Below are positions 17,708 to 25,482 of a DNA stretch of 34,968 nucleotides, one piece after another (position 1 is the first letter of the stretch; each line of letters opens with the position of its first letter). A program made the position numbers and the translations under genes. The stretch spans positions 1 to 34,968 of the forward strand of contig CALBSK010000035.1 in the NCBI GenBank assembly GCA_937967795.1, in the 5' to 3' direction. The notes below the pieces were generated by a model. It was given only the letters and a program-made list of their open reading frames with translations, was not told where the DNA came from and ran no database searches. The stretch is from an uncultured Alphaproteobacteria bacterium (GTDB lineage: Bacteria > Pseudomonadota > Alphaproteobacteria > UBA9655).

Positions 17708-18693
17708 TGGCGCATCAAATCTAAAAGAATACCATCGCGCACGCCTAGATCCGCAACACGAACAGGATTGATAGGAAAAACGTCATAAATTCCTTCAAAA
17801 ATAGCGACTCCCCCCATGACCAAGTTAGATCTCGTGGGGCCAATACAGGGATGAAGAAGTCGTTTCTCCGGTGTCATTTTATAAAGAGACGAAATAGTTT
17901 TTTTGACCATTTCAGAGGTGAGTTGAAGTCCATTCACGCGTGTTCGGTCATAGCGATTGAGATTCATGTGAAGGGCGGCTAACGTGGTTATTGTCCCGCT
18001 TGTTCCAATGAGTTGGATATTTTTCTTCTTAAGGTGAGGCTGAATATAGGCTTTGTCGCTAAATATTTTCATTTCCTTAGCGACAGCCTCTCGAATTTTT
18101 TGAAGAAAAGAGAGGTGAGCAGACTGCTGTTGCAAGGCTTCAGAAATGGCTACAACGCCTAAAGGAAGAGATATCCATTGAATAATCTCAGGAAGTTTTT
18201 GAGGTAAAATTTCCATCCACATCACTTCCGTACTTCCTCCTCCAATATCAAAGGCGATGGCATAACGCGTGCTCGTATCCAATAAATCAGCGCAAGCAAT
18301 AAGAGCAAGCCGCGCTTCTTCAGCAGGAGAAATCACTTCAAGTTCAAGGCCTGTTTGAGAAAAAATTTTTTTTAAAAAAACTTCTCGATTTGAAGCTTCG
18401 CGACACGCTGCTGTTGCAATGTACCGCTCGCGTATGATGTTATAGTTTTTTATTTTTTCAGCGCAAATCATAAGGGCGCTCAGTGTTCTTCGCGTAGCTT
18501 CTTCAGAAATATGACCTTTTGTTGCAAGCCCATCCCCTAGTCGGATTACTTTTGCGAAAGAGTCAACAACTTGATATCCTTCGGGGGTTATCGCAGCAAT
18601 TAAGAGACGACAAGCATTCGTGCCTAAATCAAGAGCAGCGATGTACTCTTTTGGGTTTGTTTTATTTTTAGACTGCAAGAAGTGCTTAACCAT
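17704..18693 (-). CDS. Ppx/GppA family exopolyphosphatase
   Basis: ASKHA-fold phosphatase acting on polyphosphate and/or pppGpp. Length is 329 residues, the short form with the two ATPase-like domains and no HD-like C-terminal domain. The phosphate-binding motifs are YIAALDLGTNACRLLIA and AIAFDIGGGSTEVMW, and the central ATAACREASNREVF is typical. It is first in the overlapping reverse run; AGG and GAG elements shortly before ATG 18693 may serve as RBS. Ppx versus GppA cannot be separated from sequence alone. Confidence 0.93.
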   Translation of the reverse strand: MVKHFLQSKNKTNPKEYIAALDLGTNACRLLIAAITPEGYQVVDSFAKVIRLGDGLATKGHISEEATRRTLSALMICAEKIKNYNIIRERYIATAACREASNREVFLKKIFSQTGLELEVISPAEEARLALIACADLLDTSTRYAIAFDIGGGSTEVMWMEILPQKLPEIIQWISLPLGVVAISEALQQQSAHLSFLQKIREAVAKEMKIFSDKAYIQPHLKKKNIQLIGTSGTITTLAALHMNLNRYDRTRVNGLQLTSEMVKKTISSLYKMTPEKRLLHPCIGPTRSNLVMGGVAIFEGIYDVFPINPVRVADLGVRDGILLDLMRQ

Positions 18694-18881
18694 TTCTCTA
18701 CCTTAAATTGTCGCGTCTTTAACGGCAACTTATTAATATGAATGAGGAAGAATCAATTAAAGTCCAGCTAAAAAGCGAGTATTTTTTTTAAATTATGGAG
18801 TGGATAATCCATTTTTTCTTTTGCAGCCGCTTGGTTCACATATAAGTTAAGCATGAAACCTTTTTTAACTTGGTGGCGTTT

Positions 18882-19445
18882 ATGAGAATTATTGGCGGAA
18901 AATATCGAGGAAAAAAAATTGTTCCTCCTTCTCACAAAAGCACACGTCCGACTTCAGATCGAACACGAGAGACGATGTTTAATATTCTTCTTCATAATCC
19001 TGCTTTTGGATCCAAAGTTCTGAAGGATAAGGCTGTTTTAGATGTTTTTGCAGGAACGGGAGCCTTAGGCCTTGAAGCCTTCTCAAGAGGAGCTAAATCG
19101 GTTGTATTCATTGAGAATGATAAAGATACCCTTGCTATTTTATATACAAATACAGACGCTTTCGGTCTTTCTTCTTCATCTATTTTAGAACAAGACGCCA
19201 CTCAGCTTCGAATGGCTCTTAGTGTCCCTTTCAATCTTATTTTTTTGGACCCCCCTTATGGAAAAAATCTTATTCTTCCTGTATTGACGCACCTTTACAC
19301 GCAAGGATGGCTCTCTCAAGACACTGTAGTTGTTATTGAAATGGCAAAAAATGAATCACTTATTTTGCCGTCTTACCTTGAATTGGTGACAGAACGAATC
19401 TCGGGATCCGCAAAAGTTTTATTCTGTTTTACACATGCTTCTTAA
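18882..19445 (+). CDS. rsmD: 16S rRNA (guanine(966)-N(2))-methyltransferase RsmD
   Basis: SAM-dependent methyltransferase of 16S rRNA. From ATG 18882 the protein is 187 residues and starts MRIIGGKYRGKKI, the normal family start; upstream in-frame TTG 18870 and GTG 18873 are less likely. SAM motif VLDVFAGTGALGLEAFSRG is at about 52-70, and catalytic DPPY at 123-126 (FLDPPYGK). Family arginines lie in STRPTSDRTRETMFNIL. It is transcribed away from ppx, and its 3' end overlaps the convergent unknown gene by 17 bases. Confidence 0.94.
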   Translation: MRIIGGKYRGKKIVPPSHKSTRPTSDRTRETMFNILLHNPAFGSKVLKDKAVLDVFAGTGALGLEAFSRGAKSVVFIENDKDTLAILYTNTDAFGLSSSSILEQDATQLRMALSVPFNLIFLDPPYGKNLILPVLTHLYTQGWLSQDTVVVIEMAKNESLILPSYLELVTERISGSAKVLFCFTHAS

Positions 19446-20379
19446 GAAAATCAATATAGGTTAATCTTTCACCATGGAGGGGGTTAATAAGAAAAGAAAG
19501 AGCGAGCACAATTTCAATCTTGTTTGATTCAAGGCAGATTGTTTTCCATTTTTTATTTTCAACCTTTATAAGGGAGAATTCTATTTTTGAGTGCGCTGAA
19601 ATTTTATGGATGTATCTCTTTTTAAGAATCTCAATAGAAGGATGAAGAGTTAGAAATTCTTGGGAAGAGACTTCCTTTATTTTTTGGGTAAAACAGCTAA
19701 TACCAGCAAAATTATGACTACGCTCTTTAACTTTCAGGCGCCCTTTCCGAAGCTTTGAAATTAAATCATCGGAATTTATTATATATTTGTCTTTGTTATG
19801 TTCTTTATCATAATTTTTTCTATTGAATAAATCTTTATTATAATTACAAATTTCAGGAATCTCCGTTTCAGGCCAGAAAAATCTTAATTCGTATTTTGAA
19901 TGTTTGCGTTTATAAGAGTTGAACAATGAAAAAAGTTTTTTATTAAAAAATTCTATAATTTCCTTAAGCTTTAAGGGGCTTTCAAAAGAGGTATATTCTT
20001 CTAGAGATTGGAGAAGAAACGCGTTCAAATCCCCTGACGAAGAGAGTTTTATGAGAGAGGAATTTGTGAGGGTGAAATGGAGCAGGGAAAAATTATTGAA
20101 TACTCTCTCTTTCTGGACACTTAAAAGATTTAAATTTCTTAGGTTTTCTAATGAGGAAATTAAAAAATTTTTTTTCATTTTCCTCTTATTAAAATGAAGT
20201 AAATATTCATTTACAGAATTTTGAAAGGATTCTGCTGAATATATATCTTCAATCTTATCTAAAAAATCACAGACATAGAGACCTAACAGAAGATGTAGTT
20301 GCTTGCTTAAATTTAGGCTCTTATCTCTCCTTTTAAAAAGGGAGAGAGTGTAGGCTTCACTAAAGGAAAAATCGACCAT
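19429..20379 (-). CDS. Hypothetical protein, 316 aa
   Basis: I do not recognise this protein with confidence. It is Lys/Ser/Phe/Asn-rich and strongly AT-biased at the DNA level, without signal peptide or clear membrane segment. The N-terminal two thirds look helical. The C-terminal third (from about residue 205, SKLRKGRLKVKERS, through IKEVSSQEF to KRYIHKISAHSKIEFSLIKV) has alternating charged beta-strand character. It faintly recalls CYTH-like proteins found near polyphosphate genes in alphaproteobacteria; this is a weak guess. Its 3' end overlaps rsmD convergently. It stands as a single-gene unit. Confidence 0.65.
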   Translation of the reverse strand: MVDFSFSEAYTLSLFKRRDKSLNLSKQLHLLLGLYVCDFLDKIEDIYSAESFQNSVNEYLLHFNKRKMKKNFLISSLENLRNLNLLSVQKERVFNNFSLLHFTLTNSSLIKLSSSGDLNAFLLQSLEEYTSFESPLKLKEIIEFFNKKLFSLFNSYKRKHSKYELRFFWPETEIPEICNYNKDLFNRKNYDKEHNKDKYIINSDDLISKLRKGRLKVKERSHNFAGISCFTQKIKEVSSQEFLTLHPSIEILKKRYIHKISAHSKIEFSLIKVENKKWKTICLESNKIEIVLALSFLINPLHGERLTYIDFLKKHV

Positions 20380-20523
20380 ATAGGCTCGAAATGTTTCTAT
20401 TTTTTAATTATCTTGCTAGATTCACACAAGTGTCGCAAGATATTTATGAGGTTAATTTATTTTTAACTCTTTCTAAAGTGATATCTAGTATTCTATTGAA
20501 TGAGATTTAAATGGAGATTTCAT

Positions 20524-20856
20524 ATGTTACGAGAAGAAGACGTTCGCAAGAAAGTTAAAGTGCTAAAACGATTCTATATGGATGTCATTTACTTTGGCGT
20601 TGTTAATGCTATCATAATTTTAATTTGGCTCACTTTTGATAGAACAGGAACCTTTTGGCCTAAATATATAATCGTCGTTTGGGGTATTGCTTTGATTTTT
20701 AGAGCCTATCAAATGGGGGTTACTCCCTTTATGTTCCATCGGGTAACTTTTCTAAAACAGGAGTGGGAAGAAAAAAAAGTTAAAGAAATAATGCGTCGAT
20801 GCGGCCACCCACCGAAATCTCACTCACAAAGAGATAAAAAGAAAAAGAAAAAGTAA
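20524..20856 (+). CDS. 2TM domain-containing small membrane protein
   Basis: From ATG 20524 (GGAG seven bases upstream) the product is 110 residues; an upstream in-frame ATG at 20500 lacks an RBS. It shows the 2TM-domain pattern: a charged N-terminal helix (EEDVRKKVKVLKRFYMDVIYF), a hydrophobic helix (VVNAIIILIWLTF), a short loop with WPKYIIVVWGIALIF as the second helix, then a basic EWEEKKVKEIMRR tail ending in poly-Lys. Function is unknown; related domains occur alone or fused to histidine kinases. Confidence 0.78.
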   Translation: MLREEDVRKKVKVLKRFYMDVIYFGVVNAIIILIWLTFDRTGTFWPKYIIVVWGIALIFRAYQMGVTPFMFHRVTFLKQEWEEKKVKEIMRRCGHPPKSHSQRDKKKKKK

Positions 20857-20967
20857 ATTTTTTATGGCCAACCCGTACCGTTTAGGCCAAATATCCTGCT
20901 AAATGTGGTTTCCTTTTCGTCGGGGGTGGACAAAGGCAAAATTTTTATCTATAGAGCTAGCTGATGG

Positions 20968-21043
20968 GCCCAGATAGCTCAGTCGGTAGAGCAAGGGACT
21001 GAAAATCCCTGTGTCGGTGGTTCGATTCCGCCTCTGGGCACCA
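20968..21043 (+). tRNA. tRNA-Phe(GAA)
   Basis: 76 bases with a full cloverleaf: acceptor GCCCAGA pairs with TCTGGGC, D-arm AGCTCAGTCGGTAGAGC, anticodon loop CTGAAAA giving anticodon GAA, T-arm GGTTCGATTCC. The CCA end is encoded. Confidence 0.97.
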
Positions 21044-21058
21044 TTCATTCCAACATAA

Positions 21059-21135
21059 GGCGGAGTAGCTCAGTTGGTCAGAGCAGCGGAATCATAATCC
21101 GTTTGTCGGGGGTTCAAATCCCTCCTCCGCTACCA
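21059..21135 (+). tRNA. tRNA-Met(CAT), elongator type
   Basis: 77 bases with acceptor GGCGGAG, D-arm AGCTCAGTTGGTCAGAGC, anticodon loop with CAT flanked by the GGAAT/AATCC stem, T-arm GGGTTCAAATCCC and encoded CCA. It lacks the initiator hallmarks (unpaired first acceptor base, three GC pairs in the anticodon stem). tRNA-Ile with modified CAT is the alternative; the sequence resembles elongator Met. Confidence 0.9.
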
Positions 21136-21284
21136 TTTTTTATAAACTCATGCAGAGTGCATTTTTAGATCTTTAAAATTCTTTAACTTTCCTTTATTTT
21201 ATTTAAGAACGTCATAAAGAAATAAATTATTAACTTTTTAGCGTTAATATATAATGATATGTAAAGAAATCAGGGGAGGTGGTT

Positions 21285-21509
21285 ATGCAATATAGAATCT
21301 TACTCTTATTAGCACTATGTATGTGTTTTACATCCGTGCTAAATGCCAGGGAGGATAGTATGGACGACACAGTCGTATCATCTTCTATACGCCGCCCCAT
21401 GGGATATCAGGAACTTAAGAACTTAAAGGATATTCATCGGTGTAATGAAATCTTTGATAACTACCATCTAGGGGGAATATCCTGTGAACCTATAGAGAAA
21501 GGACAATAA
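21285..21509 (+). CDS. Small secreted protein, unknown
   Basis: GGGGAGG six bases before ATG 21285 fixes the start and gives 74 residues. A clear Sec signal peptide spans about residues 1-21 (hydrophobic LLLLALCMCF, ending VLNA). The mature part is about 53 residues, with two Cys (53 and 67) that could form one disulfide. No family is recognised. It is two bases upstream of a lipoprotein gene, so the two are probably one transcript of exported proteins. Confidence 0.75.
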   Translation: MQYRILLLLALCMCFTSVLNAREDSMDDTVVSSSIRRPMGYQELKNLKDIHRCNEIFDNYHLGGISCEPIEKGQ

Positions 21510-21511
21510 CT

Positions 21512-21787
21512 ATGAAGGTTTGTTTGGGAAAGCTTGTTTTATTATCATGTGCAGCCCTTATTTTGACAAGCTGTGGTCCTCAGAAAAAGGAAGAGATGCC
21601 CCCATCAGCTTCTGAAGAAAAGCAAGAAACTCCTATGATGCAGATGAAGAGGGAAGAAGTTCCTATGGAAAAACAAAAAACCCCTCAAAATGAGCCTGGG
21701 CAGAATAAAGAAGAAACGCTGACGCCGCATCAAAAAGAAGAATTAGAAATTAATGAAGATAACGTGATGAATCCTTTTCCAGGGTAG
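21512..21787 (+). CDS. Small lipoprotein, Glu/Lys/Pro-rich
   Basis: 91 residues with a lipoprotein signal: basic start MKVCLGK, hydrophobic core, lipobox LTSC with Cys21 as lipidation site. The mature part (about 70 residues) is low-complexity, rich in Glu, Lys, Gln, Pro and Met, with repeated MxxEEVPM/KQETPM-like pieces; probably disordered in the periplasm or at the surface. Function is unknown. It directly follows the small secreted protein gene. Confidence 0.78.
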   Translation: MKVCLGKLVLLSCAALILTSCGPQKKEEMPPSASEEKQETPMMQMKREEVPMEKQKTPQNEPGQNKEETLTPHQKEELEINEDNVMNPFPG

Positions 21788-21790
21788 TGA

Positions 21791-21950
21791 TAGGACCAGG
21801 GCGATAGCATGCCCTCGATAAGTTAAGAGAGTATAGCCAAAGAAATCGGAAGGTCTCAAGCCTTGGCTCCGTTCCCTCGGGCATAAGTGGGGTCCCACGA
21901 GTGTGACGATCTTTGAGGTAAGTCCACCTCAGCCTATTTTATATTTATTT
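21791..21950 (+). ncRNA. Candidate structured RNA, rod-like (6S-like?)
   Basis: No protein frame is convincing here, but stems are dense. AGGGC/GCCCT is at 21798-21815 and AGCCAAAG/CTTGGCT at 21835-21868. CTC-GTGG/CCAC-GAG is at 21876-21901. TGAGGT/ACCTCA at 21914-21931 is followed by a T-rich run. TAGG (21791) can pair with CCTA (21933), and CTCAAG with CTTTGAG, so a long rod closing end to end is also possible, as in 6S RNA. Length near 150 fits 6S. I cannot confirm the family without a covariance search; a lipoprotein-gene 3' UTR is the alternative. Confidence 0.35.
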
Positions 21951-22492
21951 TAGAGAACTTGAAAGACAAGTCAAAATTTTTTAATTGGCCATATCACAAT
22001 TCTCTGGATTTTTTATTTTTTTTATGAATACTTAACACTAGATCACGAGAGAAATTTCTCTTTTGGGGTAGCCCCCGAGAAGACAAAGCCCCTCCCGAGA
22101 TCGAGAGAGTACGGGTTAACCTTTTTAAGGGAAGGCCAGGATCTATGAAAAATGCTAGCTTATTTCATGGATTCTTTTCTTGAGAGGAAGATCTGTATGA
22201 TCGGAAAGAAAGAAAGGTGCTGCTGGAAGCTACCAATCTTTCTTTTAAAGACGACGTAAGGGATCCCGGGATCTTCTTAAAATTAAGGTAACAAAAAGGT
22301 GGATACAAAGGAAGCATAAAAATAAGTCCGCGAAAGAATAATTTAGACTCATTCAGGAGAGTTCCCATGAATAGCTCTCATTCTGTTTTGTGCACGTAAA
22401 ATCGGAAATTCTTTTTCTCTTCTTGCTCTTGTCTAAGGATCCTATTTCGCCAATTTTCATTTCAAGGTATACTCCTTTTTGAGGAGATAAAA
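21951..22492. other. Gene-poor stretch with hairpins
   Basis: About 540 bases with no credible gene. It holds a 12-base palindrome GAGAAATTTCTC (22049-22060), a GGGGTAGCCCC hairpin just after it, and a long hairpin at 22205-22245 whose AAAGAAAGA/TCTTTCTTT outer stem is extended by GGT/ACC and GCT/AGC pairs. The last 30 bases carry the MscS gene's leader with GAGGAG as RBS. No transposase remnant was recognised. Confidence 0.5.
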
Positions 22493-24553
22493 ATGAAATG
22501 TATTTTTTTAGCGCTGTGGAGTTTATTATTGTTGAAGGAGAGAGGATTTGCTGCGTCCATGCCTTTGCTGCGCATTCCAAATGAAGCTCCTTCAGGTCCC
22601 CCTCTTAAACCGATCAAAGTCAGTGAATTAAATGCTAACCTTTTTTCAGCTATTTATGAGTTGTTTAAAGAAGCAGGGGCAACCCTTTTTGAAGGTTTTG
22701 TTTCTCTTAAGGATTTTGTTGAAACAGGAGAGTGGCTTTATACAAGCTTTCAAAATCCAGAAATGCGCGCTCTTGTCGGATCATTTAGTGTCCATCTGAT
22801 TATTTCTCTCCTTATAGCCTTTGCAATTTCAAAGGGAGCCTCTTCTTGGTTGGCTCCTAAAATTCATGATCTTTTACGCTGCAAAGATCATTCCTCTCCT
22901 CAGAAAAAGAAAAAATTAGCTTTAGCCGCCCTCTTATCCACGGTTTCACCTCTCGTGTTTGGATTTTTCCTTTATACCATTTTTCGAATCATACACCCCT
23001 ATGATGGAGTTTACCTTGAAGTTGTAAGAATCCTAAGCTCTGGTTCAGTCACAATTTGGGTTCTTCTGAATTTAGCTCACGTATTCTTAAGGCCCCTCAG
23101 CCCTGATCATCAACACATCCCTCTCTCTCAAAACGTTTTAGGAACGACTTATGTATGGATTCGACGTATGGGGATGGTAGCTCTTTTGGGGTATTTTGCT
23201 TTGGAAGCAGGCATATTAATTCAGTTGCCTTTAGCAGGGGAAAGATTACTTTTACAAGGATCAGGATTTGTCATTTCTGTTTTAGCAATTTTGATGATGG
23301 TTTCACTTCATGAAGAGGTAAAAAATTGGATTCAAGACCAACGCGCTCACCCTAAACTTACGAACCTGAAAAAAGCACTACTGCCCTATCTGGAATATAG
23401 TTATATTCCTTTGATCGTATTTATTGTGATCTCTTATGTCAGTTGGGTCACTCACGAGTTTGATCGTTTTCAAGGGATCATCTGGAAAAGTTTAGTTACG
23501 CTTGCTTTGTTTCCTCTTTTACGTGTAGCAGCCTATTGGTTACGTAAGCTACGTATTGTTTGCTTACAAAGAAACCTGAAGCAGTTTTCTAAAGTTTTTG
23601 CCCACCGTATTATTTTTTATGGTCGACAAATTGACTTTGTGACGATTATTTTTTTTAATGTAATGGCTTTAATTTTCGTCCTCGATTTGTGGGGCTTAAA
23701 TCCATCTTATTTTATTTTCTCTCACATGGGACGTCTTATCGCTGAAAAGGCTTTTAGCATATTTGTAATAATTGTGATTGCCCTTTTCCTTACGCGGACA
23801 GGAAATGAATTGCTGACGAGATATTTGAGCGGAGAAAAGGGGCTTTTAAATGATTCACAAAAACAAAGGCTAGCTCGTTTTAAAACCATTTCTAGTGTTA
23901 GCCGAAACGTCTTACGCATTGCCGTATGGACACCGGCCATTTTACTCATCATCGTTGAACTTGAAGTCGACATTGTGCCTTTACTTGCCACCGTTGGTAT
24001 TCTTTCCGTGGGGCTGTCTTTTGGTGTTCAGGCGCTTGTCAAAGATCTTGTTACTGGCTTTTTTATGCTCCTTGAAGATGCTTTTGCTGTGGGGGATCTC
24101 GTTGCCATTAATGGGCAAATGGGGCGAATTGAGTCCTTAACCATTAGGGTTGTTCGCCTTCGAGCAACAGACGGATCTCTTTTTACTTTTCCTTATGGAA
24201 ACATTATAACTCTTTGCAACCAAAATAGAGATTTTTCAGCAGCCGTTATGCTTTTTCAAGTAGGAATTGAGGCAGACATCAATAAAGTTTTTGAAATTTT
24301 AGAAAAAATTTCTAATGATCTTCAAAAAAACACAACAACAAAAGCATTAATGGTTGGTTCGATTGAAATTGATGGCGTTAATGAAATTAATGATCATGCT
24401 TTTGAAATAAGAGCTGTTCTAAAAACAAAGCCAAGTCAGCACTATAAAGTGAAGTGGGCCTTTAATCGCCTTTTAAAACAATACCTTGAGTCATACCATA
24501 TCCCCGCCGCTGTTCCACGGCATGTCTCTTACAACTATACCCTTGAAAAATAA
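22493..24553 (+). CDS. MscS family mechanosensitive ion channel (large, YbiO-like)
   Basis: Inner-membrane tension-gated channel that releases solutes on hypo-osmotic shock. At 686 residues it is a large MscS type, with an N-terminal signal-like segment (about 1-21), a periplasmic-type stretch and many transmembrane helices before the MscS core. The core is clear: VPLLATVGILSVGLSFGVQALVKDL is the pore-helix region, followed by the beta domain (FMLLEDAFAVGDLVAINGQMGRIESLTIRVVRLRATDGSLFTFPYGNI). GAGGAG about six bases before ATG 22493 supports the start. It is monocistronic by spacing. YbiO similarity is by length and layout. Confidence 0.93.
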   Translation: MKCIFLALWSLLLLKERGFAASMPLLRIPNEAPSGPPLKPIKVSELNANLFSAIYELFKEAGATLFEGFVSLKDFVETGEWLYTSFQNPEMRALVGSFSVHLIISLLIAFAISKGASSWLAPKIHDLLRCKDHSSPQKKKKLALAALLSTVSPLVFGFFLYTIFRIIHPYDGVYLEVVRILSSGSVTIWVLLNLAHVFLRPLSPDHQHIPLSQNVLGTTYVWIRRMGMVALLGYFALEAGILIQLPLAGERLLLQGSGFVISVLAILMMVSLHEEVKNWIQDQRAHPKLTNLKKALLPYLEYSYIPLIVFIVISYVSWVTHEFDRFQGIIWKSLVTLALFPLLRVAAYWLRKLRIVCLQRNLKQFSKVFAHRIIFYGRQIDFVTIIFFNVMALIFVLDLWGLNPSYFIFSHMGRLIAEKAFSIFVIIVIALFLTRTGNELLTRYLSGEKGLLNDSQKQRLARFKTISSVSRNVLRIAVWTPAILLIIVELEVDIVPLLATVGILSVGLSFGVQALVKDLVTGFFMLLEDAFAVGDLVAINGQMGRIESLTIRVVRLRATDGSLFTFPYGNIITLCNQNRDFSAAVMLFQVGIEADINKVFEILEKISNDLQKNTTTKALMVGSIEIDGVNEINDHAFEIRAVLKTKPSQHYKVKWAFNRLLKQYLESYHIPAAVPRHVSYNYTLEK

Positions 24554-24692
24554 CTAATCTTTTTTTAACCCTTCTTTAACTTTTATAAGGCTCCAATTTT
24601 AAAGAATTATTTTGACTTGACTCTCGCAGAATTCAGAAATTTCAATCCCTTGAGGGGGGGTAGCCTTGGCATAAAAAAAATGATACCTATAT

Positions 24693-24705
24693 CTCTACAG
24701 TAGAG
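24693..24705. promoter_or_regulatory. 13-base palindrome upstream of carD
   Basis: CTCTAC-A-GTAGAG is a perfect inverted repeat about 100 bases before the carD start, in an AT-rich leader; a possible operator or part of a leader hairpin. Confidence 0.3.
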
Positions 24706-24805
24706 TGGTTATCTAAATCAGATCTAAAATAGATTTTTTTATCCTTTCTAAATTGATTAGATAGAATAAAAAACTCTTTATACAACATGAAGCGGAGGGT
24801 TAAAA

Positions 24806-25303
24806 ATGACAAAAACATCATCTTTTTTATGCGGACATCACGTAGTTTATCCAGCACATGGAGTCGGAAAAATTAAAGCCATTGAAACCCACGAGATAGG
24901 GGATCATGGCCTTGAAATGTTTGTGATTTCTTTTGAGAAGGATCGAATGACTTTACGTCTTCCTGTGGCAAAGGCGAAGGCTGCTGGATTGCGTCCCGTG
25001 TCCGACGCAAAAGAAATGACAAATGCGATTAACGCCCTAAAATCGCGAGGACGTGTACGGCGCACCATGTGGAGTCGTAGAGCTCAAGAGTATGAGATAA
25101 AGATTAATTCGGGAAACCCCGTTTTTTTAGCCGAAGTTATTCGTGAACTTTATAGAACGAGTGGCCAGCCAGAACAATCTTATAGTGAGCGTCAAGTCTA
25201 TCAAAACGCACTTTCTCGTCTCGCTGGAGAAATTGCTGCTGTTGAAAATATTGATACAGAGCATGCGATTCAAAAAGTTGAAAATATCTTAGAAGCGGCA
25301 TAA
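24806..25303 (+). CDS. carD: CarD/CdnL family transcriptional regulator
   Basis: RNA-polymerase-binding protein that stabilises promoter open complexes, notably at rRNA promoters. The 165-residue protein has the N-terminal RNAP-interaction domain (HHVVYPAHGVGKIKAIE, FVISFEKDRMTLRLPV) followed by the helical DNA-binding domain (RRTMWSRRAQEYEIKINSGN, and ERQVYQNALSRLAGEIAAVE). GGAGGG before ATG 24806 is a good RBS. It is monocistronic and preceded by a 252-base AT-rich leader. Confidence 0.94.
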   Translation: MTKTSSFLCGHHVVYPAHGVGKIKAIETHEIGDHGLEMFVISFEKDRMTLRLPVAKAKAAGLRPVSDAKEMTNAINALKSRGRVRRTMWSRRAQEYEIKINSGNPVFLAEVIRELYRTSGQPEQSYSERQVYQNALSRLAGEIAAVENIDTEHAIQKVENILEAA

Positions 25304-25381
25304 GTTTCCCCTTATACCTATTCAAAATAAAAGTTTGTATTTTTGCTGTACCAAACGTAGCGTCACCTCAGGATTCAGAAT

Positions 25382-25415
25382 CTTAGGCAAAAGCCTTAGG
25401 TTTTCTGGATATTTT
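25382..25415 (+). terminator. Possible terminator after carD
   Basis: CTTAGGC (25382-25388) pairs with GCCTTAG (25393-25399) with one mismatch around an AAAA loop; T-rich tracts follow, not immediately adjacent. Confidence 0.35.
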
Positions 25416-25482
25416 TTCTTGATTTTTTGAGGAAAATCAGAGATTTTTGCTTTCAGGTGTTAGCCTAAGTGAATAGGAAAAG

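Noticed and set aside
21914..21925. GAGGTAAGTCC resembles the conserved GAGGAAAGTCC of RNase P RNA
   Set aside because: It lies inside a terminator-like hairpin, and none of the other conserved RNase P segments follow on either strand.
22165..22368. 67-codon reverse open frame in the gap before the MscS gene
   Set aside because: No RBS, no family resemblance, and the interval is full of hairpins; codon content looks non-coding.
24722..24740. ATCTA/TAGAT hairpin with T-run as terminator of the MscS gene
   Set aside because: The five-pair all-AT-rich stem is too weak and 170 bases from the stop; it may simply be AT-rich leader of carD.
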